Positions 34,159 through 42,817 of a stretch of DNA of 64,000 nucleotides are shown piece after piece. The stretch lies in the NCBI GenBank assembly GCA_024275135.1, contig JAJRZS010000008.1, forward strand, positions 1 to 64,000. Reading direction: 5' to 3'. The stretch comes from Planctomycetota bacterium. GTDB taxonomy: Bacteria; Planctomycetota; UBA1135. The notes under the pieces were generated by a model that worked only from the letters and a program-made list of their open reading frames with translations, searched no databases and had not been told where the DNA came from. A program made the translations under genes and the position numbers. Every line of letters starts with the position of its first letter. Position 1 is the first letter of the stretch.

Positions 34159-35265
34159 GTGCTATCCCTTCCACTCCTTCTGCTTGCGCTTGCTTTGCGG
34201 CCAATACCGCAACTTCAGGAACCGCAAACCGACTCTTTGGAGGCCAATATACTGCGCAGATTTGACGCTCTTCCGCCCGAAGAACAGCAACGGATTGCTT
34301 CTGAACTCTGGCATGCAGAGCTTCAATCGCAACACCCATTGTGTTTGGCCGCACGCAATTTGCTTGAAGATGTTCGGCTCAAAAACGCCCCTAAACGGTC
34401 AAAAACGGAACTTCCGGTCTTCTCTGCATCCCGCTTTGCCCCGGCCTTAAACCTCAAAACCAAAAAACTCACATCCCAAAGCAGTCGCTGGCAAAGGTTT
34501 TTCCGCAAGCATTTTGCGGCGGACCAACCCAATCGATATGCATTTTGGTCTTGGGACTATGCCCAAGATTCCTTTGCCACTCCAACCGAGGTATCGCCCC
34601 GCCAAAGTTTGCTCGCCTTCCTTTCCGGACAATGGCCAGAGTCTGGAAAATTATCCGCTTATGTGGAAGGTAGTTTGGACACAAACCGAGAAATGGGTGC
34701 CCTGGCCGCCTATTTCCAGCATGCCTATCGAGATCGCAGCGGCAGGGTGTACCAGGAAATCCGCCTTTATGATCTTTGGAATTCACAAACAGAATTCGGC
34801 ATATCCGATGTTGAAGCCATTGCCTTTTTGCGAGAAATCGTCGGTAATGCCAAGATTCAGGCTCCCATCCCCACCAGCCTTCATCACAGTATCTACCAAA
34901 AAATCAAAGAGAGTTTTGAAGAGTATCGAAGTTACTACCAGCTGCGCCATGTCTTAGCCCAGCGCATGCTGAATCCAGCTGGCTCCGTATCCCGCCTTTA
35001 TGCGGACATCATTGACGACCTGGATGCGGCTTGGGTGTTGACGGAGCACCGTCCCTCCCGCATGGCTTCTTTCTTGGCTTTGCATCCGACCCGTAGTGAT
35101 TTTCTCGACGCAGTGGCTCAACGCACCCCGATGGAAGGCCCGCCACGAGAAGAAGAGCCCTGGAATAGCCAACAGCGAGCTCGCGACACCTTGCCTGGGG
35201 TTTTACGGCAGACAGCCTTAGAATTTCTTGCTGATGAAGGCCTCCTTGGCTTCCATCGACGCTAA
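34159..35265 (+). CDS. Exported protein of unknown function
   Basis: A GTG start gives a signal peptide (MLSLPLLLLALALRPIPQ) and a 368-residue product. The mature part is rich in charged and aromatic residues, including FSASRFAPALNL, RYAFWSWDYAQDSFA and EIRLYDLWNSQTEFGISD. It looks mostly helical, with no recognised domain, repeats or catalytic motif. It precedes alr by 20 bases in the same direction. The 171 bases between it and the divergent histone gene hold no clear promoter or repeat. No function is proposed. Confidence 0.75.
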   Translation: MLSLPLLLLALALRPIPQLQEPQTDSLEANILRRFDALPPEEQQRIASELWHAELQSQHPLCLAARNLLEDVRLKNAPKRSKTELPVFSASRFAPALNLKTKKLTSQSSRWQRFFRKHFAADQPNRYAFWSWDYAQDSFATPTEVSPRQSLLAFLSGQWPESGKLSAYVEGSLDTNREMGALAAYFQHAYRDRSGRVYQEIRLYDLWNSQTEFGISDVEAIAFLREIVGNAKIQAPIPTSLHHSIYQKIKESFEEYRSYYQLRHVLAQRMLNPAGSVSRLYADIIDDLDAAWVLTEHRPSRMASFLALHPTRSDFLDAVAQRTPMEGPPREEEPWNSQQRARDTLPGVLRQTALEFLADEGLLGFHRR

Positions 35266-35273
35266 GCCACGCG

Positions 35274-35279
35274 TACCCT
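35274..35279 (+). promoter_or_regulatory. Leaderless -10 box for alr
   Basis: TACCCT is followed by six bases (AGAACC) and the alr ATG at 35286. No ribosome binding site fits in this space. Confidence 0.4.
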
Positions 35280-35285
35280 AGAACC

Positions 35286-36437
35286 ATGATTTCTGCGCAT
35301 CGCGCCTGGGCCGAGATCGACCTCAATGCATTCCGTCGCAACCTTTTGTGCGCGCGGCAACGGGCTCAGGGTGCGCAGATTTGGCCAGTCCTCAAGGCCA
35401 ATGCCTATGGCCATGGCGCAGTCCCCATTGCCCGGGTATGCGCCGAAGAAAAGGTCCCTCGCATTGGCGTTGGTGATAGCAGTGAAGCCTTGCAATTGCG
35501 CTACAGCGGCGTGTCCATGCCCCTGCTAGTGTTGGGCACGATCATCGATGCGGAAATTCCAGATTTGCTCCACCACCGGATCGAAGTTGGCGTCCACTCG
35601 GAAAGCCGAGTGCATTCCTTGGGACAACTCGCTGCCCAACATGGCACTCAACTTGGCGTCCACCTGAAAGTCGACACCGGCATGGGGCGTCTCGGTGTAC
35701 GACCAGAAGCTGTGTTGAGGGTTGCCCGCGCCATTGTCGAAGAACCTGCTTTGGAGTTTTGCGGATTCATGACCCATTTCTCCAGCTCTCAGGGAGCCCA
35801 TTCCCAGCATACCGATGGTCAGCAAGCCTTGTTTTTGTCTGCTGCGGAAGAAGTAAGGGAAGCTCTCGGCTCACTCCCCACCTTGCACTGCGCCAACTCC
35901 GCTGCTTTGTTTTCCGGTCTTCGCCCTCTGGGTGATGCCGTCCGCCCTGGTATCAGCCTTTACGGCATTTTGCCCCGCGAGATATGCCGCGAGGTTCCGT
36001 TAGAGCCTGTGCTTTCTTTGCATACCCAGTTGGTGTTTATCAAGGATATTCCTGCCGGCACTGCGGTCGGTTACGACGCCCGCTGGACCAGCCACCGCCC
36101 CACGCGACTCGCCACCCTTCCCATCGGCTACAACGACGGCATCCCCTTCCGCCTCGGCCTTTCTGGACGCGGCCAAGTCTTGCTCCGCGGCCAGCGTTGT
36201 CCCATTGTGGGTGCGGTTTCTATGGATTATTGCACGATTGACATTACTCATGTGCACAACGCCAGCATCGGCGATAAAGCCACGCTCATAGGTCAAGATG
36301 GGTGCAACATGCTAACGGCAGCCGACATGGCCCAAGCCGCAGACACGATTCCCTATGAGATTACATGCCGCTTGGGCTCTCGCGTGCAACGGGTCTATCG
36401 CCCCACGACACCATCCCCTAGCCAAGTCGTGTCATGA
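35286..36437 (+). CDS. alr: Alanine racemase
   Basis: This is a PLP-dependent racemase that makes D-alanine for peptidoglycan. The PLP lysine motif is WPVLKANAYGHGAVPIA at about residue 38. LKVDTGMGRLGV, FMTHFSSSQGAHS, NSAALFSGL and RPGISLYGI follow. The C-terminal domain has the catalytic tyrosine region VGYDARWTSHRPTRLATLPIGYNDG and GAVSMDYCTIDIT. The 383-residue length is normal. Its stop overlaps the start of the AsmA-like gene (ATGA). Confidence 0.95.
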   Translation: MISAHRAWAEIDLNAFRRNLLCARQRAQGAQIWPVLKANAYGHGAVPIARVCAEEKVPRIGVGDSSEALQLRYSGVSMPLLVLGTIIDAEIPDLLHHRIEVGVHSESRVHSLGQLAAQHGTQLGVHLKVDTGMGRLGVRPEAVLRVARAIVEEPALEFCGFMTHFSSSQGAHSQHTDGQQALFLSAAEEVREALGSLPTLHCANSAALFSGLRPLGDAVRPGISLYGILPREICREVPLEPVLSLHTQLVFIKDIPAGTAVGYDARWTSHRPTRLATLPIGYNDGIPFRLGLSGRGQVLLRGQRCPIVGAVSMDYCTIDITHVHNASIGDKATLIGQDGCNMLTAADMAQAADTIPYEITCRLGSRVQRVYRPTTPSPSQVVS

Positions 36438-39400
36438 AGGTTTTTTCCAGTCACAGTGCACGCATAGCCACACTTTGCACCGGACTTTTGGTGTTGAGTG
36501 CTTATCTGCCATTGCCACTGCCAATTGGCCTCATCAACCGTTTTCTTGCCTTACGCTCGCCGGGATTGTCGTTGCAAGCGCAAAGCGCATATCTGCGTTG
36601 GGGCCATGGCCGCATCAGCTTGGGAGACCTGCGTCTAAAACTAGAGCAGCAAGATCGCATCCGCGCCGACAACATCCAAGCCTACCTGGATTTTCGCCCT
36701 TGGAGTCCTCATTTCGGCAAACCCATTCTTTTGCAGATTCAAGAGGCCGACGGCAAGCTTGATTTGAGATTGTTGGAAGCCTTATCCAAGCTGGGCTCAC
36801 AAAATCCAAGCCCTTTTCCTCTGCAAATTGCAGTTAGCGATAGCAGTATGCAGTGGACCGACAGCCAGGGCAGCCTGATGCAAGCCGCAGATTTACAGAT
36901 CCACGGTTTCATGTCCACAGAAGGTGCACAATGCAGCATTCATGGTAATGCCCTACTCCCCGCTCAAGGCGGATTTTCCCTATATGCCAAAGCAGGCCCT
37001 GAGCTTCAAGATTGGGAGTTCGCCTTTGAATCGGATGTGGCACTGGTAGAGGATTGGCCCACGCTTTTGCACTCCGACTTGCCCTGGGGCGATGGCAACC
37101 TCCGCCTCAACCTCCATGCCACCGGACATAAACTCGAATTATCCACAGCACAAATTCAAGCTTCTCTGAATTGTTCGCAGCTCTCCTATCTTCCCTACAA
37201 CATGAATTTCGAAAATATCGAAGTTCAGGCCGAGGGAGATTTACGCAACGGTATTGCTTTCTCCGCTCGTGGCAGCGAAGCTCATGGCTCTTTCCGCAGC
37301 CAAGGGGCCTTGCGCTTCCCCAATTATGAACCAGATTTTAGTTTACAAGCAGAAAGCGTAGATTTGGTTGTTGACCAAGAACTCATAAATTGGTTACACG
37401 ACATACTTACTGAAGTCGGCGAAATTGTCAAAGGCCTCGAGCCAAGAGGTACACCTCAGGCTTTCTTTGGCGCACATTGGGATGCAAAAAAAGATTTTGA
37501 TTGGTCTTTACATGTTGACGCAAGAGATACCCAAATCACCTATCGTGGTTTTGAAGACACAGAAGTCAATCGGGTTTCTTTTCCCTATCCGGCTACCGTA
37601 GAACACGGGCATTTGCTCACCGGAAGAGACGTCCTCGTCTATCAGGCAGAGGCCAAAGTAAGTGAACAAGGGCGAGCTCTTTCTCAAGGTATGTTCGATT
37701 TCCGTCCCACCAATTCGGTGTTTTCCATTGACCTAGATGCCGAACATATCCCCCTCGACGAGCGCATTCCTTATGCTCTCAGTGGCAACCCTGAAATCGC
37801 CCATTTATGGCGACAGCTTGGTAGCCCCGCTGCCGGCACCGCTAGCTTGCAAATCAAATTGCGTTTTGATGGCCAAGATTTCGGCATCGTCTTGCGCGGC
37901 GAAGCGGAAGATCTCTGGGCCACCCCCAACCTATTGCCGGTAAAAATATACGGCAACTCGGTATGGTTTGAATGGAAACCCGGACAAGCCGAATTCGGCG
38001 GGCTGCTTACCGCTCTAGGTGGAGATATCCAAATGCGGGGGGAAGTCCGCGAGCACAATGGCCTGAAGCTACCACCCGATCTACGCATGAGCATTGATGG
38101 GCATGGCGCCTCCCCATCTGCAGCGGAGATGGCCAAACTCACAGCTTATTTGCACCTACCACCGGCTATTGCCTCCTTTCCGATCAAAGGGGATGTGCAT
38201 TACAACTTGCAAATAATTCTTCCTCTGGGCGATGCTTCCCCGCAATTACTGGCCTCGTTCGATTGCAACCAATCCCAGCTACACTGGAATGACCTAAATT
38301 TAGATTTTTCCCCGCTGCAAGGTCGAGGCAGTATTGCTGCCTTTGGCGACCAGTATGTTATTAGCTTTCCTCGCACCTGGTCGAATGTAGCCGGAGGAAA
38401 GCTGCGAGCCAGCCTCATTCTCAGCTCGGAAGAAGGATTGTCGGCAGCCACCGTCTTTGGACATAATCTTCACCTTAACTCCGATTTGTTGATGCGCTTA
38501 CAAAGGTTCACCGGGCAAGAACCTTGGGGCCAACATATCGAATGGGGAGGACAAACAGATGTACGCGCAAGCCTCAATCCCTCACAGCCTCAAGATTTCC
38601 AGGCGAAGGTTGACTTAAATCCACTTTCTTTGAAGGTCGGCGAATTCGATCAAGGAGGTGCCTTTCGTCTGCAGGGTACTGTCCGCCTATTTCCTGAGGG
38701 CTTGTCGGCGGAAGATTTGCGCTTTGCGGGCCCCGATGTCAGCCTAACATTAAGCAATGTCCACCGAACCTTTTCTGAACAAACTCTTCGTTTAGGGGCA
38801 ATCGTCAATAGCGAACGCGGGGTTTCCTTGGAATCTCGGTTGCCTCTCTTCGTCAATGCCGATGCTCTTGCCGCCATTCGCCGCATTGGCTTGCAAGGCA
38901 ATGTACATGCGCAAGATTTGCAAGTCGAAGCCACCATTCCCGATACCGGGATTCCCAACTTTCGCGCACATGGAGGGCTCATTTTTAGCGAAGTTGGCAT
39001 CGACGGAGTGAGCAAATTGCGTCAGGGCCAAGCCAATGTTCAGTTGAAAAAAGCATGGTGGCAGGGCGAGGAAGACTTTGGTGCCGAACTTGTGCTTGAG
39101 CAAGGTATAGCCAAACTGGGCAATGTTCGCTTGCAGGATGCTTCCGCACGCGTTCATATCGATGCTAGCCTCGTTCGTTTCACCAACTTGGATGTATCTC
39201 TCCTGGGCGGAAAAATCACCACCAATGGCAAAAACCTAGAGGGGCAAGATGTCAAAGGGTTTCTCACCCTCGGCTTAAATAAGGACGCACCGGTGAGCTT
39301 ACGTTGTTTCGCCCATAACCTGCAGCTGGAAAAAATGCGGCGTGAGATTGGATTGGGTGGATCCCTAGCTGGAAAAGTACATGGTTATCTCAACATCAAA

Positions 39401-39883
39401 AGCCCCACACCCGATCCCACCTTCTGCCGCGGCGAAGGGCGTCTTCATATTGAAAATGGCGTTTTAGGCACGGTTCCAATTTTGCGTTCCATCTGGGGAT
39501 TCGCAGGTGTGCGACCACCAGTTTTCAAAGAAGGAGATTTGGAATTTCGGGTCAACGGGAAAGGTCGGGTTTATGTAGACCGCATGCGCTTGGATCATGA
39601 TTTACTCGAGGTGGCCGGCGAGGGATTCATCGATTTGGACACCAACTTGAATTTGAAAGTCACGTTGCGCACCTTCAGCGTGCTTGGGCGTCTCCCCTTG
39701 CTTAAAGACCTTATCGACTTACTCGTCGAACAACAGGTCTATGGCCCCGCCGAGGCCCCCATCATTCGCCAGCGCGCCGTCGGCAAACTCGGTGGACAAT
39801 TCATCCGACCTCCCTTCCCACTCTGGGTTCCAGCCCCACCCAAGCCCAACTGGCGAATCTCGCCCATCATTCCCGTAGAATAG
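36434..39883 (+). CDS. Giant AsmA/YhdP-like envelope protein
   Basis: The product has 1149 residues. It has one N-terminal membrane helix (IATLCTGLLVLSAYLPLPLPI), then about 1,100 residues of beta-rich repeats. The C-terminus resembles AsmA-like proteins of the TamB/YhdP group: LGGSLAGKVHGYLNIKSPTPD, FCRGEGRLHIENGVLGTVPI, VAGEGFIDLDTNLNLKVTLR and LPLLKDLIDLLVEQQVYGPA. Such proteins are thought to form a groove moving phospholipids from inner to outer membrane. The function here is inferred from that architecture. It overlaps alr, and a TAGAAT promoter box for manC overlaps its stop codon. Confidence 0.8.
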   Translation: MKVFSSHSARIATLCTGLLVLSAYLPLPLPIGLINRFLALRSPGLSLQAQSAYLRWGHGRISLGDLRLKLEQQDRIRADNIQAYLDFRPWSPHFGKPILLQIQEADGKLDLRLLEALSKLGSQNPSPFPLQIAVSDSSMQWTDSQGSLMQAADLQIHGFMSTEGAQCSIHGNALLPAQGGFSLYAKAGPELQDWEFAFESDVALVEDWPTLLHSDLPWGDGNLRLNLHATGHKLELSTAQIQASLNCSQLSYLPYNMNFENIEVQAEGDLRNGIAFSARGSEAHGSFRSQGALRFPNYEPDFSLQAESVDLVVDQELINWLHDILTEVGEIVKGLEPRGTPQAFFGAHWDAKKDFDWSLHVDARDTQITYRGFEDTEVNRVSFPYPATVEHGHLLTGRDVLVYQAEAKVSEQGRALSQGMFDFRPTNSVFSIDLDAEHIPLDERIPYALSGNPEIAHLWRQLGSPAAGTASLQIKLRFDGQDFGIVLRGEAEDLWATPNLLPVKIYGNSVWFEWKPGQAEFGGLLTALGGDIQMRGEVREHNGLKLPPDLRMSIDGHGASPSAAEMAKLTAYLHLPPAIASFPIKGDVHYNLQIILPLGDASPQLLASFDCNQSQLHWNDLNLDFSPLQGRGSIAAFGDQYVISFPRTWSNVAGGKLRASLILSSEEGLSAATVFGHNLHLNSDLLMRLQRFTGQEPWGQHIEWGGQTDVRASLNPSQPQDFQAKVDLNPLSLKVGEFDQGGAFRLQGTVRLFPEGLSAEDLRFAGPDVSLTLSNVHRTFSEQTLRLGAIVNSERGVSLESRLPLFVNADALAAIRRIGLQGNVHAQDLQVEATIPDTGIPNFRAHGGLIFSEVGIDGVSKLRQGQANVQLKKAWWQGEEDFGAELVLEQGIAKLGNVRLQDASARVHIDASLVRFTNLDVSLLGGKITTNGKNLEGQDVKGFLTLGLNKDAPVSLRCFAHNLQLEKMRREIGLGGSLAGKVHGYLNIKSPTPDPTFCRGEGRLHIENGVLGTVPILRSIWGFAGVRPPVFKEGDLEFRVNGKGRVYVDRMRLDHDLLEVAGEGFIDLDTNLNLKVTLRTFSVLGRLPLLKDLIDLLVEQQVYGPAEAPIIRQRAVGKLGGQFIRPPFPLWVPAPPKPNWRISPIIPVE
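39876..39881 (+). promoter_or_regulatory. Candidate -10 box for manC
   Basis: TAGAAT lies 24 bases before the manC ATG, with its final T on the stop codon of the AsmA-like gene. Transcripts starting about seven bases later would carry a leader of roughly 18 bases without a clear ribosome binding site. Confidence 0.4.
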
Positions 39884-39905
39884 GGCCGTCCCTCAAGACA
39901 CCACC

Positions 39906-40994
39906 ATGCTTCATGCCGTCATCATGGCCGGAGGTTCCGGCACTCGTTTCTGGCCCGAAAGCCGGAGCAAAAAACCCAAGCAGTTGCTTCCGATTACGGG
40001 AGGTGCATCCATGCTTGCGGAAACCGTGCAGCGCTTGGATCCCCTCATTCCGTTAGCTCGCACCTGGATTGTGACCAATGCCCAGCAGGTCGAGGGCGTA
40101 CGCCAAGCCTGCCCTGATATTCCGCTGCAAAACATATTGGTCGAGCCCTGTGCGCGCAACACAGCACCCTGCGTTGGCCTGGCAGCAAGCGTTGTCCATG
40201 CCCAAGACCCAGAGGCGGTGATGGCGGTGTTGCCGGCCGACCACGCCATTTCCCCCAAGGAAGAATTTCAGCGCAGCCTGCGTGCTGGTGCAGCCGCCGC
40301 CGCTCAAACAGGCACCTTTATCACGTTTGGAATTCCACCCACCTACCCCGCCACCGGCTACGGCTACATTCAAAGTGCCAGTCTCGCCAACACCCACGAG
40401 GGTTTGGAATGCTTTCATGTGGCTTCCTTTCGCGAAAAGCCCGACCAACAAACGGCTGAGGCCTTCCTCAAGGAAGGCGGTTATTTCTGGAATGCTGGCA
40501 TTTTCTTGTGGAGTACAAAAACCATACTTGAGGCTATTCGTCAACATATGCCCGAGTTGCATGATGGCTTACAGACCATAATTCCCGCCATAGACACCTC
40601 GAACTTTCAAGCCGCTGTCGACCGGGCTTATCCCGACTTTCCGTCGGTTCCGGTCGATATCGGCATTATGGAAAAAGTTGATGGCGTGCAAGTGCTTTCC
40701 ACTCCCTACCGTTGGAGCGACGTAGGCTCCTGGAAAGCTTTGTACGACGAAGTAGAGCATGACGAGCAAGGCAACGCCGCAATTTTCGCCGCCGGTGGTA
40801 CTTTGCTAGCCGAGGATGCAAGCGGTGTTCTGGCCTATTCTTCCTCGCCTCAAGTCATTGCGGTATTGGGCCTCGACGACATCGTGGTTGTGCGCACCGA
40901 AGATGCCGTCATGGTCGCTCCTCGTGAGCGCGCGGAAGAAGTCAAACGCTTTGTCGAGCGACTGAAAGCAGAAGGTCGGAACGAACTGCTTTGA
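39906..40994 (+). CDS. manC: Mannose-1-phosphate guanylyltransferase
   Basis: The enzyme makes GDP-mannose from GTP and mannose-1-phosphate for surface glycans. The nucleotidyltransferase signature MAGGSGTRFWPESR is followed by KKPKQLL. NILVEPCARNTAPCVGLAA, VLPADHAI, FREKPDQQTAEAFL, WNAGIFLWS and YRWSDVGSWKALYDE follow. At 362 residues it is the short form without the C-terminal phosphomannose isomerase domain. Its stop overlaps the TTG start of ruvX. Confidence 0.93.
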   Translation: MLHAVIMAGGSGTRFWPESRSKKPKQLLPITGGASMLAETVQRLDPLIPLARTWIVTNAQQVEGVRQACPDIPLQNILVEPCARNTAPCVGLAASVVHAQDPEAVMAVLPADHAISPKEEFQRSLRAGAAAAAQTGTFITFGIPPTYPATGYGYIQSASLANTHEGLECFHVASFREKPDQQTAEAFLKEGGYFWNAGIFLWSTKTILEAIRQHMPELHDGLQTIIPAIDTSNFQAAVDRAYPDFPSVPVDIGIMEKVDGVQVLSTPYRWSDVGSWKALYDEVEHDEQGNAAIFAAGGTLLAEDASGVLAYSSSPQVIAVLGLDDIVVVRTEDAVMVAPRERAEEVKRFVERLKAEGRNELL

Positions 40995-41413
40995 TTGGAC
41001 GCACCTTAGCCGTGGATTATGGGCTCAAGCGCACGGGCCTAGCGATTTGCGATGCCTTGGGTATTGCCGCCCATCCACTAGAAGCCATTGTTTCGGTTTC
41101 CTTGTCAGAGACTGTGGATGCAATAGTCAGTTTAGTCGCAGAGCGGGAAGTGGCACGGGTTTTGGTGGGCATGCCCTACTTGCCAGATGGACGTGAAGGC
41201 GAACAGGCAAAAAGCGTTTTCCTTTTTCTCGACGCCTTGCGCAAAAAACTTCCCGATCAAGTTTTGCTGGAACATCAGGATGAACGTCACACCACGAAGG
41301 AGGCCAAGATGTTGTTGCGCGGCACGGGCCTGCGTGGCAAAAAGCACAAAGCCAAGGTCGATAGCGTGGCTGCTGTCGTCATTTTGCGCGAGTTTTTAGA
41401 GCGCCAACCTTGA
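40991..41413 (+). CDS. ruvX: Putative Holliday-junction resolvase / pre-16S nuclease RuvX (YqgF)
   Basis: A 140-residue YqgF-family RNase H-fold protein, involved in 16S rRNA 5' end processing and also proposed as a junction resolvase. The first catalytic region reads TLAVDYGLKRTGLAICD. VLVGMPYLPDGREGEQA and EHQDERHTTKEAKMLL carry the other acidic residues, and the C-terminus has KAKVDSVAAVVILREFL. A TTG start overlaps the manC stop (TTGA). Confidence 0.9.
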   Translation: MIGRTLAVDYGLKRTGLAICDALGIAAHPLEAIVSVSLSETVDAIVSLVAEREVARVLVGMPYLPDGREGEQAKSVFLFLDALRKKLPDQVLLEHQDERHTTKEAKMLLRGTGLRGKKHKAKVDSVAAVVILREFLERQP

Positions 41414-41440
41414 AGCCGGTTTGATTTTTGGCGGTACAAT
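41410..41440 (+). promoter_or_regulatory. Promoter of rnpB
   Basis: TACAAT (41435-41440) is a good -10 box, with TTGAAG (41410-41415) as a possible -35 box 19 bases upstream. The -35 overlaps the ruvX stop. The RNA would begin at about 41446-41447. Confidence 0.6.
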
Positions 41441-41446
41441 GGGAGC

Positions 41447-41804
41447 GAGTGTCGTCTGGACGGCCGCGGGTGGTTCGCCACACGAGGAAAGTCCGGGCTC
41501 CATAGGGCACGATGGTGGCTAACGGCCACCGGGGGCAACCCCAGGGATAGTGCCACAGAAAGCAAACCGCCTAAGCTCTTTGAGCCGGTAAGGGTGAAAG
41601 GGTGAGGTAAGAGCTCACCGCGCGCTTGGTGACAAGCGTGGCAGGGTAAACCCCATCGGGAGAAAGCCCATGTAGGGAGGAAAGGTGCGGCCCGTACCGT
41701 TTGGACCTCCGGGTAGGGCGTTAGAGGCCTGCGGCAACGCAGGTTCTAGAGAAATGGTCGTCCCCTCTGCGGAGGGACAGAACCCGGCTTACAGGGCGGC
41801 ACTC
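41447..41804 (+). ncRNA. rnpB: RNase P RNA, bacterial type A
   Basis: This is the catalytic RNA that trims tRNA 5' leaders. Conserved core segments are in order: GAGGAAAGTCCGGGCTCC near the 5' end, GGGATAGTGCCACAGAAA, AGGGTGAAAGGGTGAGGTAA, GGCAGGGTAAACCCC, and AGAAATGGTCGTC and ACAGAACCCGGCTTA near the 3' end. The 5' GAGTG and 3' CACTC ends pair as helix P1. The length of about 358 bases fits type A. The exact ends are estimated from P1 pairing and the promoter. Confidence 0.96.
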
Positions 41805-41822
41805 ATTCCCCACCACCACAAG

Positions 41823-41838
41823 ATATAGCGTGCTATAT
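41823..41838. promoter_or_regulatory. 16-base palindrome after rnpB
   Basis: ATATAGC and GCTATAT mirror each other around GT. The site lies about 80 bases before the Nudix-type gene. A two-base loop and the lack of a T tract argue against a terminator, so it may be an operator. Confidence 0.4.
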
Positions 41839-41918
41839 ACAGGGTCATTTATCCACAATTCCCCAACATCTGGTAGTTTTCACTTGCCACACACAAAAAA
41901 CTCGGCAGAATCGTGGGC

Positions 41919-42569
41919 ATGGAGTTTGTTTGGGTCGTTCCCCGTACGGTCCTCTTCCCAGAGGCCACCCCCCATGGACTGCTTGCCATGCAAGCCCCCG
42001 AGCTTGAGCAGCGTTTTCTGCAGCCCGCCCGCGAACAGGGCTTCTTCATCGAGCGGCGCTATGCCGAGGGGCACCCGGAATTCAAGCAACCCATCCCCTA
42101 CGTCGCTGTGTGCCGTGGAGAACAGGTCCTTTGCCTCACCCGTCTCGCCGCCCAAGGCGAAAAACGCCTCCATGGCAAACGCAGCATTGGCGTTGGCGGC
42201 CACATCAATCCCTGTGATTTGGATCCAGACCTCAATCAAGGCAACATGGATTTGTTTGCCAATGCTTGTCGACGCGAGCTCCATGAAGAGCTCGTTCTGC
42301 CGGAAACCGAGCTGGATTTAACTCCCGTCGGCCTACTCAACGACGACACCACCCCTGTCGGGGCGGTGCATGTTGGTCTGGTCTACCGGCTCGAAGCGTC
42401 TTCCCTCGAGGTGGCCATCCGCGAGACCTCAGCCATGGCTGGAGATTTTGAGGCTCTCCGCTCGCTACAGGAACTTGCGCATTCGTCCGAGCCTCCTTTC
42501 GAGACTTGGTCGACACTCCTTCTTCGATCCGGTGCCTTGGGAAGTTTTCCCTCCACCGTCCTCGCTTAA
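41919..42569 (+). CDS. Nudix-family hydrolase
   Basis: The product has 216 residues. A Nudix box can be read in RSIGVGGHINPCD (the Gly-rich start) and ANACRRELHEELVLPE (the REL-HEEL core), separated by an insertion as in the predicted phosphoesterase branch of the family. The N-terminal part has EFVWVVPRTVLFPE and PYVAVCRGEQVLCL. The substrate cannot be told from sequence. The start may be ATG 41919 or GTG 41913. The next small gene follows by 20 bases. Confidence 0.7.
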   Translation: MEFVWVVPRTVLFPEATPHGLLAMQAPELEQRFLQPAREQGFFIERRYAEGHPEFKQPIPYVAVCRGEQVLCLTRLAAQGEKRLHGKRSIGVGGHINPCDLDPDLNQGNMDLFANACRRELHEELVLPETELDLTPVGLLNDDTTPVGAVHVGLVYRLEASSLEVAIRETSAMAGDFEALRSLQELAHSSEPPFETWSTLLLRSGALGSFPSTVLA

Positions 42570-42589
42570 CCCCCCTTTCATTCGTCCAA

Positions 42590-42817
42590 ATGGTTCGACC
42601 CGTACCCGAATCGGAACTTCCCGATCTCAAGGAACTTTCTGCCCGCCTCAAGGAGGGCATGACTAAATACAGTGTGCGCCTGCGCTTCCGTGATGGACGC
42701 GAGGAAAATGGTGCCATTACCTTTGTCGAGCGCCTTGGTCGCGGTCGCATCATCGACATTGACCGCGAGTTCTCGATGGATTTTTCCATCGCTGAGCTCG
42801 ACGGTATTGATTACTAA
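42590..42817 (+). CDS. Small conserved-looking protein of unknown function
   Basis: The 75-residue acidic and basic protein reads like an SH3- or Sm-like beta barrel (TKYSVRLRFRDGREENGAI, FVERLGRGRIIDIDREFSM, ISFAELDGIDY-like end DFSIAELDGIDY). It lies 20 bases after the Nudix gene. Its stop abuts the convergent fdhD stop without overlap. The open frame extends upstream into the Nudix gene, but the ATG at 42590 is the natural start. No family is recognised with confidence. Confidence 0.6.
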   Translation: MVRPVPESELPDLKELSARLKEGMTKYSVRLRFRDGREENGAITFVERLGRGRIIDIDREFSMDFSIAELDGIDY

